From Micrasema longulum (taxonomy: Eukaryota > Arthropoda > Insecta > Trichoptera > Brachycentridae), in NCBI GenBank assembly GCA_022494885.1, contig JAGVSM010000195.1:1-64000 (forward strand): a DNA stretch of 64,000 nucleotides, written 5' to 3'. Shown piece after piece: positions 34,489 through 44,600 of this stretch. Position 1 is the stretch's first letter, and each line of letters begins with the position of its first letter. A program made the translations under genes and the position numbers. The notes under the pieces were generated by a model that was not told the DNA's origin, made no database searches, and saw nothing but the letters and a program-made list of their open reading frames with translations.

Positions 34489-34632
34489 ATGGCGGTTTCA
34501 CGCACGGAAGGTTCCGAGTTCGATTCCCGGTAAGAATATGAAAAATGAATAAGATTTTTCTCAAGCCTAGGTGTTCTGAGCTGTAATTCTCCACTGAAAT
34601 TGAGCCTCCTGGACTGCGGTGGTGATAAAATA
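34489..34632 (+). mobile_element. SINE family C, copy 1 (5' truncated)
   Basis: ACGCACGGAAGGTTCCGAG and TTCGATTCCCGGTAAGAA (box B) are followed by TTTTTCTCAAG and TGAGCCTCCTGGAC. They align with 55911-56060. The box A half is missing. Confidence 0.65.
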
Positions 34633-34864
34633 TATATTATATTAATGACGTGTTTATATCAATTAATAGCAAAAATAATTGCAGGCTTTTTATTATTTTC
34701 TTATTTTAAGATTTAAAAATATTACCAAATAAATTTGTAAGATTTACTGTTCAATTAACACTGAACTCAATATTTAATTGAGTATTAGTAATTTAATGTC
34801 TGTTGATTGAGAATAGAGTTCGATTATTAATTTAAACGCTCGTATAATTATAGCAAATCAATCG

Positions 34865-35226
34865 AATGAGGAAGTTCAATGTTCAAAAAAAAAACTTTTT
34901 TAATTTACTATCAAACTAAGCCAAAAAAAACATTATTTTATGCATCGTATCATCATCGCTCACCTTTGTTTAAAGGTTTTAATTTTTTTATAACTCCCCG
35001 TGTGTCGTTACTAGTTTTCTTCGGGGAGTTCTGGTTGGTAGGTTGACTTACCGGAAATCTATCACAACACTATATCATTATCACAACACTATAGCCATAT
35101 CATTGGTTGATTTAGAAGAACCTGTGGCGTCATTTTTAGAGAAACTTCGTGGTACAATTAAATGCTCTGATTTTACCGCGTGTAAAAAATCATTTTCTAT
35201 ATCCAATTTCCCTCAACTTCCTCATT
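34865..35226. mobile_element. MITE family F, copy 1
   Basis: TIRs AATGAGGAAGTTCA and its complement at 35213-35226 bound a 362-bp unit. The inner block TTAGAGAAACTTCG, ACAATTAAAT, TTTTCTATATCCAATTTCCC is shared with 62031-62288. No coding capacity. Confidence 0.65.
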
Positions 35227-36540
35227 ATATATCATAATATTAATAGTATTATTTTATCATTTATCAATACGTTTACACCGTGTCGTTTCCTTCACCTTTC
35301 TCTGAATTTATAGAAATAGTAAATGCTGGAAATAATCCTACTGCGTAAAAGTGATAATAACCGACTAATTATATCCCATTATCGTCCCATCTCAACATGG
35401 GACTTTTAGTCCCACGAAGTTGGGACTATGTCTCAAATAATGTACAGTAAATTTATGTATGTAAATAAATAAATATATAGCATTATATCGTGAAAAATTA
35501 AGTCTTGTTCGCATTGGTTTGATTTGAACGTATTCAAAATATTGATTTAAAAGTATTGAAGGTGGCCAGGTAATCAGTTTTAAAGATATTTAAAGGTTAT
35601 TTCTGCGAATTTGATAAACTATTTTGTTATCTTTGTCAGTTTTAGGTAGTATAGTTTCGTCTAAAGATAGTTTCTATACCTATAACAAAACAAAAGTACG
35701 TTTTTCATATCCATTTGTTTGTTATCAGCCGCTGTGTTTTGATAACATATTTGATTTGTACGTTTGATCTTTTTATAGGCTTTAACTAAGCAGCTATATC
35801 CACCCGCGCCCACACGACATACACTTATTTTGTACATTTATTATGAATCGTCATTCTGAAAATGATTCATTTTTGTTATTTTAATGAAACGTTTATTCTG
35901 TTTCATCATCAATACACAGGTACCTACTATGTTTTTATATGAAATAATATAATTTTATAATGGATATTTTTTGTTGCATCTTGTTCGTACTAAATTGCGT
36001 TAAGAGTAGTTTTCTGTCACCCACGTTTCGGTATTTGTTTTTAATGATAACCGGAAGAGATCTTTTTATTATTAATAACATATAAGCGATCAAAAAATAT
36101 TTTTTATTAGTAATGCCAATTTAAAAAAAAAACAGATATTTTTTTATCATCATTGTTCAATAAGTCCACTTATATTCACTACACACTCTCGCATACATAC
36201 AATACTCACACACCCATACACATACACACAATATAAATATATATACTCACCCTCACTAACATGTACAATAATAAAACTGTTACACTTAATTTCTAGTGAC
36301 TAAAAGAAGTACTTAGCATAAATATTATGTTATAGTAAAAGTTATCCTCATAATGTAATTGAGACACATTTAATGTATATATTTCTACCGACATAAACGA
36401 AACCATTGTATAAATTCCATAGTGTGTTTTGTTTTTATGAGAAAAAAAAAGGAAATATTTTTATGCAAGCCGAAATATAAAGTAATAAAATAAAGCCTGG
36501 TGCATTTTAACGTCATCATTTTTTTAATTTTTTTTTCCAC
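35227..36540. other. Unassigned; possible LINE 3' UTR at 35370-35475
   Basis: ATGGGACTTTTAGTCCCACG and GTTGGGACTATG form a hairpin-rich segment followed by AAATAAATAAATA, which looks like a LINE 3' end. The rest is AT-rich with nothing recognised. Confidence 0.35.
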
Positions 36541-36610
36541 ATTATAAACAAAAATAAAAATAATGTGACCTCACGAGGTTACCCGGGCCGAGGACACTTA
36601 ACAATACACT
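36541..36610 (-). mobile_element. LINE 3' end fragment (same family as 37508-37736)
   Basis: ATAAAAATAATGTGACCTCA and GGCCGAGGACACTTAACAA match 37550-37612 with few differences. It represents only the last about 70 bp of the element. Confidence 0.7.
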
Positions 36611-36612
36611 TT

Positions 36613-36822
36613 TTTTTCATCATTCCCTTTCCGCACCTAATGGTGCTCAGGGCTCTGAATTTGTGAACCAATCGCAGTGTATCTTGATCATTTTTGTTAC
36701 ATGAAGGTAAGATGATCGGTCTTACACTTCATTCACCAGTCCAGGGACTATGAAATAAAAATACCCTTTAAAATAAATATTTCATGTCAACCATGTCGGG
36801 AATTGAACCCGAGGCCGACAAA
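36613..36822 (-). mobile_element. SINE family A, 5' truncated
   Basis: On the minus strand it has box B GGTTCAATTCCCGAC near 36800, the body with GATCATCTTACCTTCATG, and the end GGAAAGGGAATGATGA. It lacks box A. Confidence 0.75.
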
Positions 36823-37150
36823 ACAGTAGCGAGGCATTTTAACAGTCAAGTTAATTGCACTCAATATGCCAACCTTTTTTTCATTACTTTAAACGAACTT
36901 AAAAAATACTCGAGGCAAATGCTGAACAACCAGTGAATTAAATATTCGTATTATGACTATTTGTTGCCTTCGCGTTGTTGGTGCCAACACCGCCAACATC
37001 GCCAACTGTTAAAATAATTTGTTTGTTTTTATGTTTTGAAGTTGTTTACATTGCCTTCATAACTTACTCCGTGCTTTATTCGCGTATTCTGAGGATACAG
37101 CGTGAATAAGAAGTAGCGGTTTTGTTTTCTTATTAATTTACAAAATAATG
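36823..37150. other. Unassigned sequence
   Basis: A repeated GCCAACACCGCCAACATCGCC-like triplet run near 36983. No gene. Confidence 0.3.
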
Positions 37151-37340
37151 ATCGGGTTGTGGTCCTGTGGCTAGTGTCTCGGACTCACAGACCAAAGGTC
37201 TGTGGTTCAAATCCCACTCTACCCCAACTTGATTCCATTTTCTAATAGTGAGTTATTTACAACTCGTTGAAAATGGCCCTCAAAATTAAATATTTGGGTA
37301 AATCATAAGAACGAAAATATTTATTTAAAAAAAAAAAATT
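37151..37340 (+). mobile_element. SINE family B, copy 3, with poly(A)
   Basis: Head CTGTGGCTAGTGTCTCGGAC, box B GTGGTTCAAATCCCAC and the full body, ending in a 12-bp A run. About 95% like copy 1. Confidence 0.85.
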
Positions 37341-37507
37341 ATATTTACAATAAAAATATGCCGAACCTATTCTTCTGCGCTCTAATCATTTTTTTCCCTT
37401 TGGCTAATTGAAACTATATAGGTAAATATAATTTAGTAATAGCTCTTTCCAACGCTGTTTACTTTCGTAGGTAGCTCACACAGACATCTACTACCTTCAA
37501 TTAATTA

Positions 37508-37736
37508 TTTTTTTATTTATTTATTTATTCATATTTTTCGCTTACAAACTATAATTAATAATAAAAATAATGTGACCTCACTGGGGTTTCCCGTGCCGAG
37601 GACACTTAACAATTTAGTTTTTTAAAATTACATTTGAGAATGAACAAAGAAGACTAACTTAAAAAACAAAAATAATTAACAAATATTTAGACAGTTTTAA
37701 AAACAAGGTATTTATGTACATCTATATTATTTATAT
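37508..37736 (-). mobile_element. LINE 3' UTR, left part split by the Gypsy element
   Basis: The (AATA)n tail at 37508-37530 (as TTTATTTATT) and a UTR with TAATGTGACCTCAC and GCCGAGGACACTTAACAA continue to 37736. The same LINE resumes at 47435 with its coding C-terminus. See 47435-47840. Confidence 0.7.
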
Positions 37737-39159
37737 TGTCATACTCTTTTTTAATATTAAATCTTACCTTGCGGCTAATAGTCTCAGGTAGAACTTGTTC
37801 TTTTTGATCTCAAGGTTCCTTGAAGGATAACATGGGTCCTTAGTTACTTTCCATTAGGTATTATTGCAAAATTCTAATAAAATACTGAATCTCTTGCTTG
37901 GTTGTGAACAACGGTGGGAAAAGACAGAATAAAGTGGTTCATTTCAAGTTTATTTATTACAAATCAGTAAAATATAGTTTTACAGACAACGGACATATAT
38001 GTTTCTCAAGATGTTCAACAATTATTTATGAGGAACTTAATTATAGTAAACAGGATTAATAATAATTGGAGCAGAGATCTCTCCTAGTAAGAATTAAAAT
38101 TGAAAATAGCCCATTATTAAAAGGATTCGAAATTAACCTAATGTGATTACTTCTAAGTGTCCTAGAACCGAAAATAATTTGGGCAGCGGTTCCCCGTAAT
38201 GAGGATAAAGATTTGAATAATCCTGCGTATCCATTAGTTCACTGTAGTATTACATTAGGAGTCACTAATTTTCGAAGTATATTTCCACCAACCTTTATGA
38301 AGAGATGCACGCGAGGTACTCACATAATCCTCTGAGAGATTCGAACCATTCTATATTATTTTACTTGAGAAGGAAGTACTAGGAACACCAGCGATTACGA
38401 AGGATCCTAGAAATGGCGTCCTGTGTCGATTTGCCATTGAGGAGAAAAACTGCTGAGTCACGCCTCTGCAGGATGAATCAAAGAAAATGTCGACAACTCA
38501 GGTTCAAGGGCGAGATTCCGGGGTAACCTGACTCTCCATACTACAAAAAAATGTATTTCTTTACAAACGGCTCGAGAAAGTAAGTTAAAACAAAACAACA
38601 GTTCCGTACTGTATACTGTACTTACTAAATGGAGATTTGTTAGTTGTTACGTGGTGTATAAGGCTAAACAGCCGTCATAATGGATTCTAGCTTAAAATGA
38701 TCATACGTATCCGATCTGTGGACAATAATGAAAAATTACAAATTTGTATAAGCGAAACAAGTTGATTTATATATTCGAAAGTTGTTGAAGACTTACCGGA
38801 AGCTGGTTTAATTAGAATACAAGTTTTTTTGAGGCACAGCTCAACATGGTGCATAGGGAATTATACCAAAACTCCCATAGTTATTTGCGAGGGAAAACTG
38901 GCCTAGCGCGGCGTGGACACTGCTCGCGAACCAGATTGCAACTGGCTGGCTCGCCAGCCGCGAGCGCTACGGCCCTGTATTCAAAAAAACTAGTGTGGTG
39001 GGAGGTATCACGTGATCGCCGCGGAATGGCTGGTGACCGCTGTCGGGTAAAGCGTTTATTTACGCGATTGATTTGTTTTCTATATTCAATTTTTACTTTT
39101 AAACTATAACGGTTCTGATTATCTTATAGGTATAATTATTTTTGTCGCGGGACGCGACA
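37737..39159 (-). repeat. 3' LTR of the Gypsy element
   Basis: 1,423 bp. Compared with the other LTR there are single-base differences near 37970, 38520 and 38910, and one extra A near 38832 and near 38882. Open frames in this LTR are coincidental. One end is an unusual palindrome: TGTCGCG-GGA-CGCGACA at 39143-39159. Confidence 0.96.
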
Positions 39160-41276
39160 CTCCACTTATGGTACGAGGAAAAAAAAATTAAAAAAAAAAT
39201 TTTTTGTAGCGATTTGGTTAAGGCTCGAATCGTGTTTGGAATGTGTAGTACTCTCGTGCGCACCTGTACATGTAGGGAAAGAAGGCAAAGGTTGTCAACA
39301 CCGGTATACACAAGTTATATAACTACTTATTTTCTAAACATTCTTATCCTAGTTGTACCTATCTATTGTTTAAACATGAAAAGGCAAAAACACCAACGGA
39401 AGAAGAATTTGCAATTTGCGTACACAGAGCATGTTTACTATTTTTCAAACAAGTTGACACTTAACGTATTTATATACAATATTTACAGGACCGCCTAAAA
39501 AGTACATTTAATACGGCTTGTCTAGTCCAGTTGAATTCGGCTAACTTCCAACAATCACTAGGGCCTATTGACTACTACACTGTGGTGAAGTCAAGATTAT
39601 GAAGACAAGGTTAGAGGTATAAGACCTGACCACTCTCCGTACATTTGGGATAAAAAAAAAATTCCTGTAACAACTCAAGAACGTTAATGAGACTGAGACA
39701 TTGGAATAACACAAAAATTACAAAACGAGAAACCTTATCCTTCTTCCAACCTTTCGACAGGGGTTTTTTTTTTTTTTTTTTTCTCTACTAAGATGTACAC
39801 AATGGTAAAAAGGAGAAGATCATATTTTTGCGCTTAGTTCACCTCTCAGTAGAACACAGCACATTTCAAGTAGCTTAAAAAGGACGTAACTGGCGTTACT
39901 TGGCTCATTTCGCATGAGGCCGTCTATAATTTCTTTTAAAGTGCCGGTCGTGCGATGCACCTTACACCAAGAAATCCTGAGTTTCAAACTCACAAAAGGG
40001 TGGTCACCACTATCCTACTATGGTCTCCAAGACCATAGTATAGTAATATATTAACAATCATAGGGTTACAAGAGGAATTATGGATTCTATATTTATCAGC
40101 TCTAAAGAGGAGGGCTGATAACGTGAATCAAGCATTATTAACACAAGTGAGGTAGGTATTTCCATTAGGTATTTTTCTTTTAATCCATTGGTCCGTGGGA
40201 AGGTGTCAGGATGTACTTGGCACGGAACATTATTTCATTCAAAGTGAGGGGGTGACAGGGAGACAACATACACACACTTAATATTCGTCATCAAGCACTG
40301 GCCGATCTCGCATACAGGGGTAAGGGGAATATACATTTTCATTCGTACTTTGGGATACATTACTAACATTCCCGTGACAGTTCATCGGTACTGGACAGTA
40401 GTAAATGGAAGATGGATGACCAGGTGGCAAATACCGTAACCTAGACAATAAGGACATTGAGGGTGGGTGGTCAGTTTACCAGTCCCAGCTTCTTGGTTTC
40501 TCTGGCGTTTCAGAGGACACCGTTCGACAAATTTTTATAAACCTAGTCCCGGTTTCCTGGCATCTCTGGCGTTTCAGAGGACACCGTTCGACAAATTTTT
40601 ATAAACCTAGTCCCGGTTTCCTGGCATCTCTGGCGTTTCAGAGGACACCGTTCGACAAATTTTTATAAACCTAGTCCCGGTTTCCTGGCATCTCTGGCGT
40701 TTCAGAGGACACCGTTCGACAAATTTTTATAAACCTAGTCCCGGTTTCCTGGCATCTCTGGCGTTTCAGAGCATAGTTTCAAAAATCGGTTTCTTCCCTG
40801 TTGTGGTCGGTCTCGGTATCTATACGCGCGACAAAAGTTTGAAGTGGGTATGAGCTTATGGACACGACGATGGTAATTACAAGTTGGTATAGCAAAAATC
40901 AGGGGAAAAACGAATAAACCTCACTCTTTGGTTACGTAAGATTCGTACTTACAGGTCAAAGAGTTCACACCTGTCAAGGGCTATTAGGGTAACTTTCTAA
41001 CAGCTGTATTCTAGGCCACCTTGACATGGCTACAATTATTGAGTACACTAAGTGTTCTCACGTCTCTGGTTAGTCAGATTTACGTTGGCAAGTGTGTTGG
41101 CCCAAAGAATAGCGAATGGAAGGGAAAATGACTAACAAGGAGGACTCATCGCCTCTTTATTAAGGAAGGTTCTTACTTCCTGGCTAAAAGGGATTCGAAC
41201 GCCAGCCACGAACTTGAGTTTCTCAAAACACCAAGTTTTATTCGGGACCGTCGTGGCACGGCAAATCTTATTAAGA
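39160..41276. other. Non-coding 3' region of the Gypsy element
   Basis: This 2.1-kb interval between the pol stop and the 3' LTR is where errantiviruses carry env. No minus-strand frame of useful length exists here. It holds a 20-bp T run (39763-39782) and the 64-bp tandem repeats at 40481-40769. Confidence 0.8.
40481..40769. repeat. 64-bp tandem repeat, four perfect-looking copies plus a degenerate one
   Basis: Units start at 40514, 40578, 40642 and 40706. Each runs AGGACACCGTTCGACAAATT...CCTAGTCCCGG...TCTCTGGCGTTTCAG. I see no differences among the four full units. A diverged partial unit precedes them (40481-40513). Homogeneity implies recent copy-number change, perhaps during reverse transcription. 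Confidence 0.93.
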
Positions 41277-44200
41277 TTATGGCATAGCATCATGTTTCAC
41301 TAGGTCCTTTATGTGATATTTTCCCAAGTTTTTTCCTGTCATATCCTCTAGCTCGTAAATTACATTAGACAGTCGGCGGATAATTTTGCATTTGATGAAG
41401 CGCGGACATAATTTAGCTGATACATATTTTGCACCGTCCGAAAGGACAAAACTTCTTTTCCACACCACTTGGCCCACCGCATAAGAGCAGGTTTTTCGGC
41501 GCAAGTTGTACCGCTTCGAATTTTGTTGAAAGGCCTTTAGAAGTGCGGTCGAGACATTGTCATAAATTTGTTCCATGTTTTTCAAAGATTGTACATAGCA
41601 GGACTCCGGATCGTCTGGTTCAAGACTGTTCTCTGGTGAGTGTGGGTTTTGGTGGAACGAGGCGTGAGGCTTGCTTTCAAAACCGTGCATAAGAAAGAAG
41701 GGGGTGTGACCGGTTACCGAGCTTACTACGTTGTTGAGTGCGGAGCAGATTTCAGGAAGTTTCTCGCACCAAGATCGCTGATTGTCCTCTACCAAGATTG
41801 CTAGGGCGGTTATGATGGTGCTGTTGTATCTTTCGCTCACATTATTCTGGGGGTGGTACCTGGCATTGTAAAAGATGTCCCTGATGCCAAAAGATTCTGC
41901 AAACAACTTGAATTCCTTGGATATGAACTGTCTGCCGTTGACAGTTACGATGCACCGAGGTATGGAGTACGGTAGGAATATGTGTTTAGTGAGGAGTTGA
42001 ATTATTGTTTTTGAGTTGGCATTTCGCAACGGAAAGGCCCATACAAACTTCGTAAAGTTGTCTACCACGGTGAGGATATGCATATTTCTTTTAAGGGACA
42101 GTGGTAGGGGTCCTACCAGATCCATGGATATGGACTCTAGGGGTCTTGACAGTTTCTTCGGAACGGACATTAGTCCTAATGGAGCCTGGTTGTTGTGCTT
42201 GTAGGCCTTACAAATATCACAGGAGGAAACGTACTCCTCGATAGACCGTCTCATGTTTTTCCAGTAAAAGGTCCGCGAGAGCGTCGTATAGGTTTTCTGT
42301 ACTCCGGGATGACAGGTGTTATTATGAAATTCGGATATGAGTTTCCTTGACTCTTCCACGGGAACTACTACCTTCCATACATGTTTGCCGAGGTTATTTT
42401 TGCAGTATCGATGCAAGTGGTCCTTGCTTATCATGTAGTTAGGGGTGGAATTCGGGGCATCGCGACAGGTAGTTAACAAGCGATTGTATTCCGGATCAGT
42501 GGGATTTTGGAACGACAGTGGAAACGAGAAGGCGCTTACTTCAATACGGCTCAGGGCGTCTGCTAAGTTATTTTCACACCCTTTTTTGTAGACAAAATTA
42601 AAATCGTACTGAGACAATCGGCACGCCCACCTTGCTAGCCTACCGCTTGGTGAAGATAAGTTGTTTAAGTATTTTAGACAGCCGTGGTCGCTTTGTATGG
42701 TGAATTTGGTTCCTTCTATGTAACTGCGGAAATGGTGTACCGAGTCAATAATGGCGAGTAATTCTTTCTCTGTAGTGCTGTAACTCCTTTCTGGTTGCGT
42801 AAGTATACGGGAGAAATAGGCTATCACGTGCTCTTTTCCATCTGGAAGTTTTTGCGAAAGGAAACTACCTATACTCAAGTTACTCGCGTCGCACGTCAGG
42901 ACGTAGGGTACAGTGTAATCGGGCGGTTTTAGTATCGGGGCCGTGGTCATAGCGGTCTTAAGTTGTAGGAATGCTTCCTCCGCTTGCTCATTCCAAACAA
43001 AAGGGGAATGTTTTAGTTTTACACTAGTTAAACGACAGAGGGGAGCCGAAATAGAAGCGAAGTCACGAATAAACCTGCGGAAATAGCTACAGCTTGCCAC
43101 AAACGAACGAACCTGTTTAATGGTGGATGGTCGGGGAAAGTTGGACATTACTCGCACCTTGTCAGGATCGGTCCTAATGCCATCCTGGTCGATCACGTGT
43201 CCAAGGTACTTCAGGGTTCCCTTGCAAAATTCGGACTTTTCAAGTTTGATGGTGAGATGCGCATCCTTGAGGCGCGAAGCTACAATCCTCAGGGTTCTCA
43301 TGTGTTCTTCAAACGAAGGTGAGCATATTAGGATGTCGTCAAGGTAACAGAAAACGTGGTCTCCCAGGTCCGAGAAGAGGCTGTCCATGAGTCGCTGCAT
43401 CTGGCTAGGTATGTTTCTTAGCCCAAATGGGGTTACCTTGAAACAGTATTGTCCCCGTCCTTCTATGAAGAAGGCAGTTTTTAGTTTGGACTCCTCTGAC
43501 AACTTCATTTGCCAGAAACCCATGCTTAGGTCCAAGGCACTGAGGAAGCGAGTATCACGAAGGTTGCTCAATATGTGATTGATGTTTGGGAGACGATAGC
43601 AGTCGGCTTGAGTGATAGAGTTGAGCTTGCGAGGGTCCAGTACAAAACGTCCGGTGCCATCCTTCTTTGGGACCATGAAGACATTATTCAGCCATGGGCT
43701 GCGACAAGGTTCTACAACGTCGAGTGAAATCATGCGATCCAATTCCTCGATGAGTTGTTGACGCCGTACGTGTGATTGTGGAAAGGTGCGTTGTTTAACC
43801 GGCGGGTTGTCTCCCGTGTCTATGACGTGTGAGACCAAGGGCGTACGTCCCAATCCCCTTTTTTCGTACGAGATTTGACTAAACAGGTCTTTTACTTGAG
43901 ACAGTTCAGAAAGCTGATGTAGATCCAGGGTGTCCGCCGATATCAAACATGATGACTGTACATTTACTGATTCTACTTGATGGGATTGGTTGGTGCGAGT
44001 GCTACGGGGAAATAAAGCAGGGGTGAGTCCGGACCGTTTTAAGAAGGGCGCGCCGAAAATAAAGCCGTCTTCTAGTGATGGTATTATGGTGAGGTGGACC
44101 GTACACTCATGGTTATTGTAGGCGATAGGCAAAAACAGGGTTCCAATACTGGGGTGAGGACTCTTATCGACTGTTTGGATAATTGAAGTGTCTGGGGCAA

Positions 44201-44600
44201 TCAAGTGTCCTAATTTTACGAACGTTTTGTACAAGGTTTCCCCTATTATGTTGACGCAGGACCCCGAATCTAGGAGGGCGCGTAATGGAATTCCATGGGA
44301 CTTAAAACTCAGGAAAGGGCGTCCGTCATATTTATTTGAGATTGTTAACGCGTTTAGGTGAAACGTATCCTTGAATAGTTTTACGCAGTTCAGCCAGACT
44401 TCCCACTCCTTGGAACGCGGAACCAGAGGAATAGGTATCTTGTTCTGGCTGGCTAGACGTTTTTTGGATTGGAGGGAAACAATGGGGGTGGCCTCGTGAT
44501 GTCCGGGACTCTCATTGACGGTGGTTTGTTTGGATTGTGATTCCGTGGAGACCTTCGCAAGGGCATGTCTGAGCGAGGTGGCGCGCGTCCCTTGTTGCAA
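41277..44600 (-). CDS. pol: Pol polyprotein (protease-RT-RNase H-integrase)
   Basis: A 1,107-codon open frame, in the -1 phase relative to gag and overlapping it by 148 nt. Translation probably enters by frameshifting at 44459-44465 (about residue 46 of this frame), giving a Gag-Pol fusion. Aspartic protease DSG at 111-113. RT with D357 (LSALDLS) and YLDD at 419-422. RNase H with D571, E611, D638 and D681. Integrase zinc finger H759/H764/C794/C797. Catalytic core D827, then V887 where the second Asp is expected (TVNGRQF instead of the usual -DNG-QF), and E923, 35 residues on. The C-terminal GPY/F-like region is at about 1045-1100. The GAC-to-GTC change at 41940-41942 should abolish strand transfer. 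All other signature residues are intact, so RT function is plausible while self-integration is not. Host regulation is from the 5' LTR at 46014-47434. Confidence 0.96.
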   Translation of the reverse strand: MQQGTRATSLRHALAKVSTESQSKQTTVNESPGHHEATPIVSLQSKKRLASQNKIPIPLVPRSKEWEVWLNCVKLFKDTFHLNALTISNKYDGRPFLSFKSHGIPLRALLDSGSCVNIIGETLYKTFVKLGHLIAPDTSIIQTVDKSPHPSIGTLFLPIAYNNHECTVHLTIIPSLEDGFIFGAPFLKRSGLTPALFPRSTRTNQSHQVESVNVQSSCLISADTLDLHQLSELSQVKDLFSQISYEKRGLGRTPLVSHVIDTGDNPPVKQRTFPQSHVRRQQLIEELDRMISLDVVEPCRSPWLNNVFMVPKKDGTGRFVLDPRKLNSITQADCYRLPNINHILSNLRDTRFLSALDLSMGFWQMKLSEESKLKTAFFIEGRGQYCFKVTPFGLRNIPSQMQRLMDSLFSDLGDHVFCYLDDILICSPSFEEHMRTLRIVASRLKDAHLTIKLEKSEFCKGTLKYLGHVIDQDGIRTDPDKVRVMSNFPRPSTIKQVRSFVASCSYFRRFIRDFASISAPLCRLTSVKLKHSPFVWNEQAEEAFLQLKTAMTTAPILKPPDYTVPYVLTCDASNLSIGSFLSQKLPDGKEHVIAYFSRILTQPERSYSTTEKELLAIIDSVHHFRSYIEGTKFTIQSDHGCLKYLNNLSSPSGRLARWACRLSQYDFNFVYKKGCENNLADALSRIEVSAFSFPLSFQNPTDPEYNRLLTTCRDAPNSTPNYMISKDHLHRYCKNNLGKHVWKVVVPVEESRKLISEFHNNTCHPGVQKTYTTLSRTFYWKNMRRSIEEYVSSCDICKAYKHNNQAPLGLMSVPKKLSRPLESISMDLVGPLPLSLKRNMHILTVVDNFTKFVWAFPLRNANSKTIIQLLTKHIFLPYSIPRCIVTVNGRQFISKEFKLFAESFGIRDIFYNARYHPQNNVSERYNSTIITALAILVEDNQRSWCEKLPEICSALNNVVSSVTGHTPFFLMHGFESKPHASFHQNPHSPENSLEPDDPESCYVQSLKNMEQIYDNVSTALLKAFQQNSKRYNLRRKTCSYAVGQVVWKRSFVLSDGAKYVSAKLCPRFIKCKIIRRLSNVIYELEDMTGKNLGKYHIKDLVKHDAMP
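44391..44465 (-). promoter_or_regulatory. -1 ribosomal frameshift signal (slip site plus stem)
   Basis: On the minus strand the gag reading is CCA AAA AAC GTC TAG. The heptamer A_AAA_AAC (44465-44459) lies in the correct phase two codons before the stop. After a 7-nt spacer, CAGCCAGA (44451-44444) can pair with TCTGGCTG (44398-44391). The loop holds a second hairpin, TCCT-C-TGG with CCA-AGGA (44430-44407). A_AAA_AAC is a classical retroviral slip site. Efficiency is inferred. Confidence 0.85.

Noticed and set aside
38846..39109. Open frame repeated in both LTRs (also 47160-47384)
   Set aside because: It lies on the strand opposite to the element, within the LTR, and resembles no protein. It is duplicated only because the LTR is.
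40514..40769. CRISPR or centromeric satellite
   Set aside because: It is within an LTR retrotransposon, directly tandem, no spacers.
39160..41276. Envelope gene expected between pol and 3' LTR
   Set aside because: No minus-strand frame of useful length, no signal or membrane segments; only repeats.
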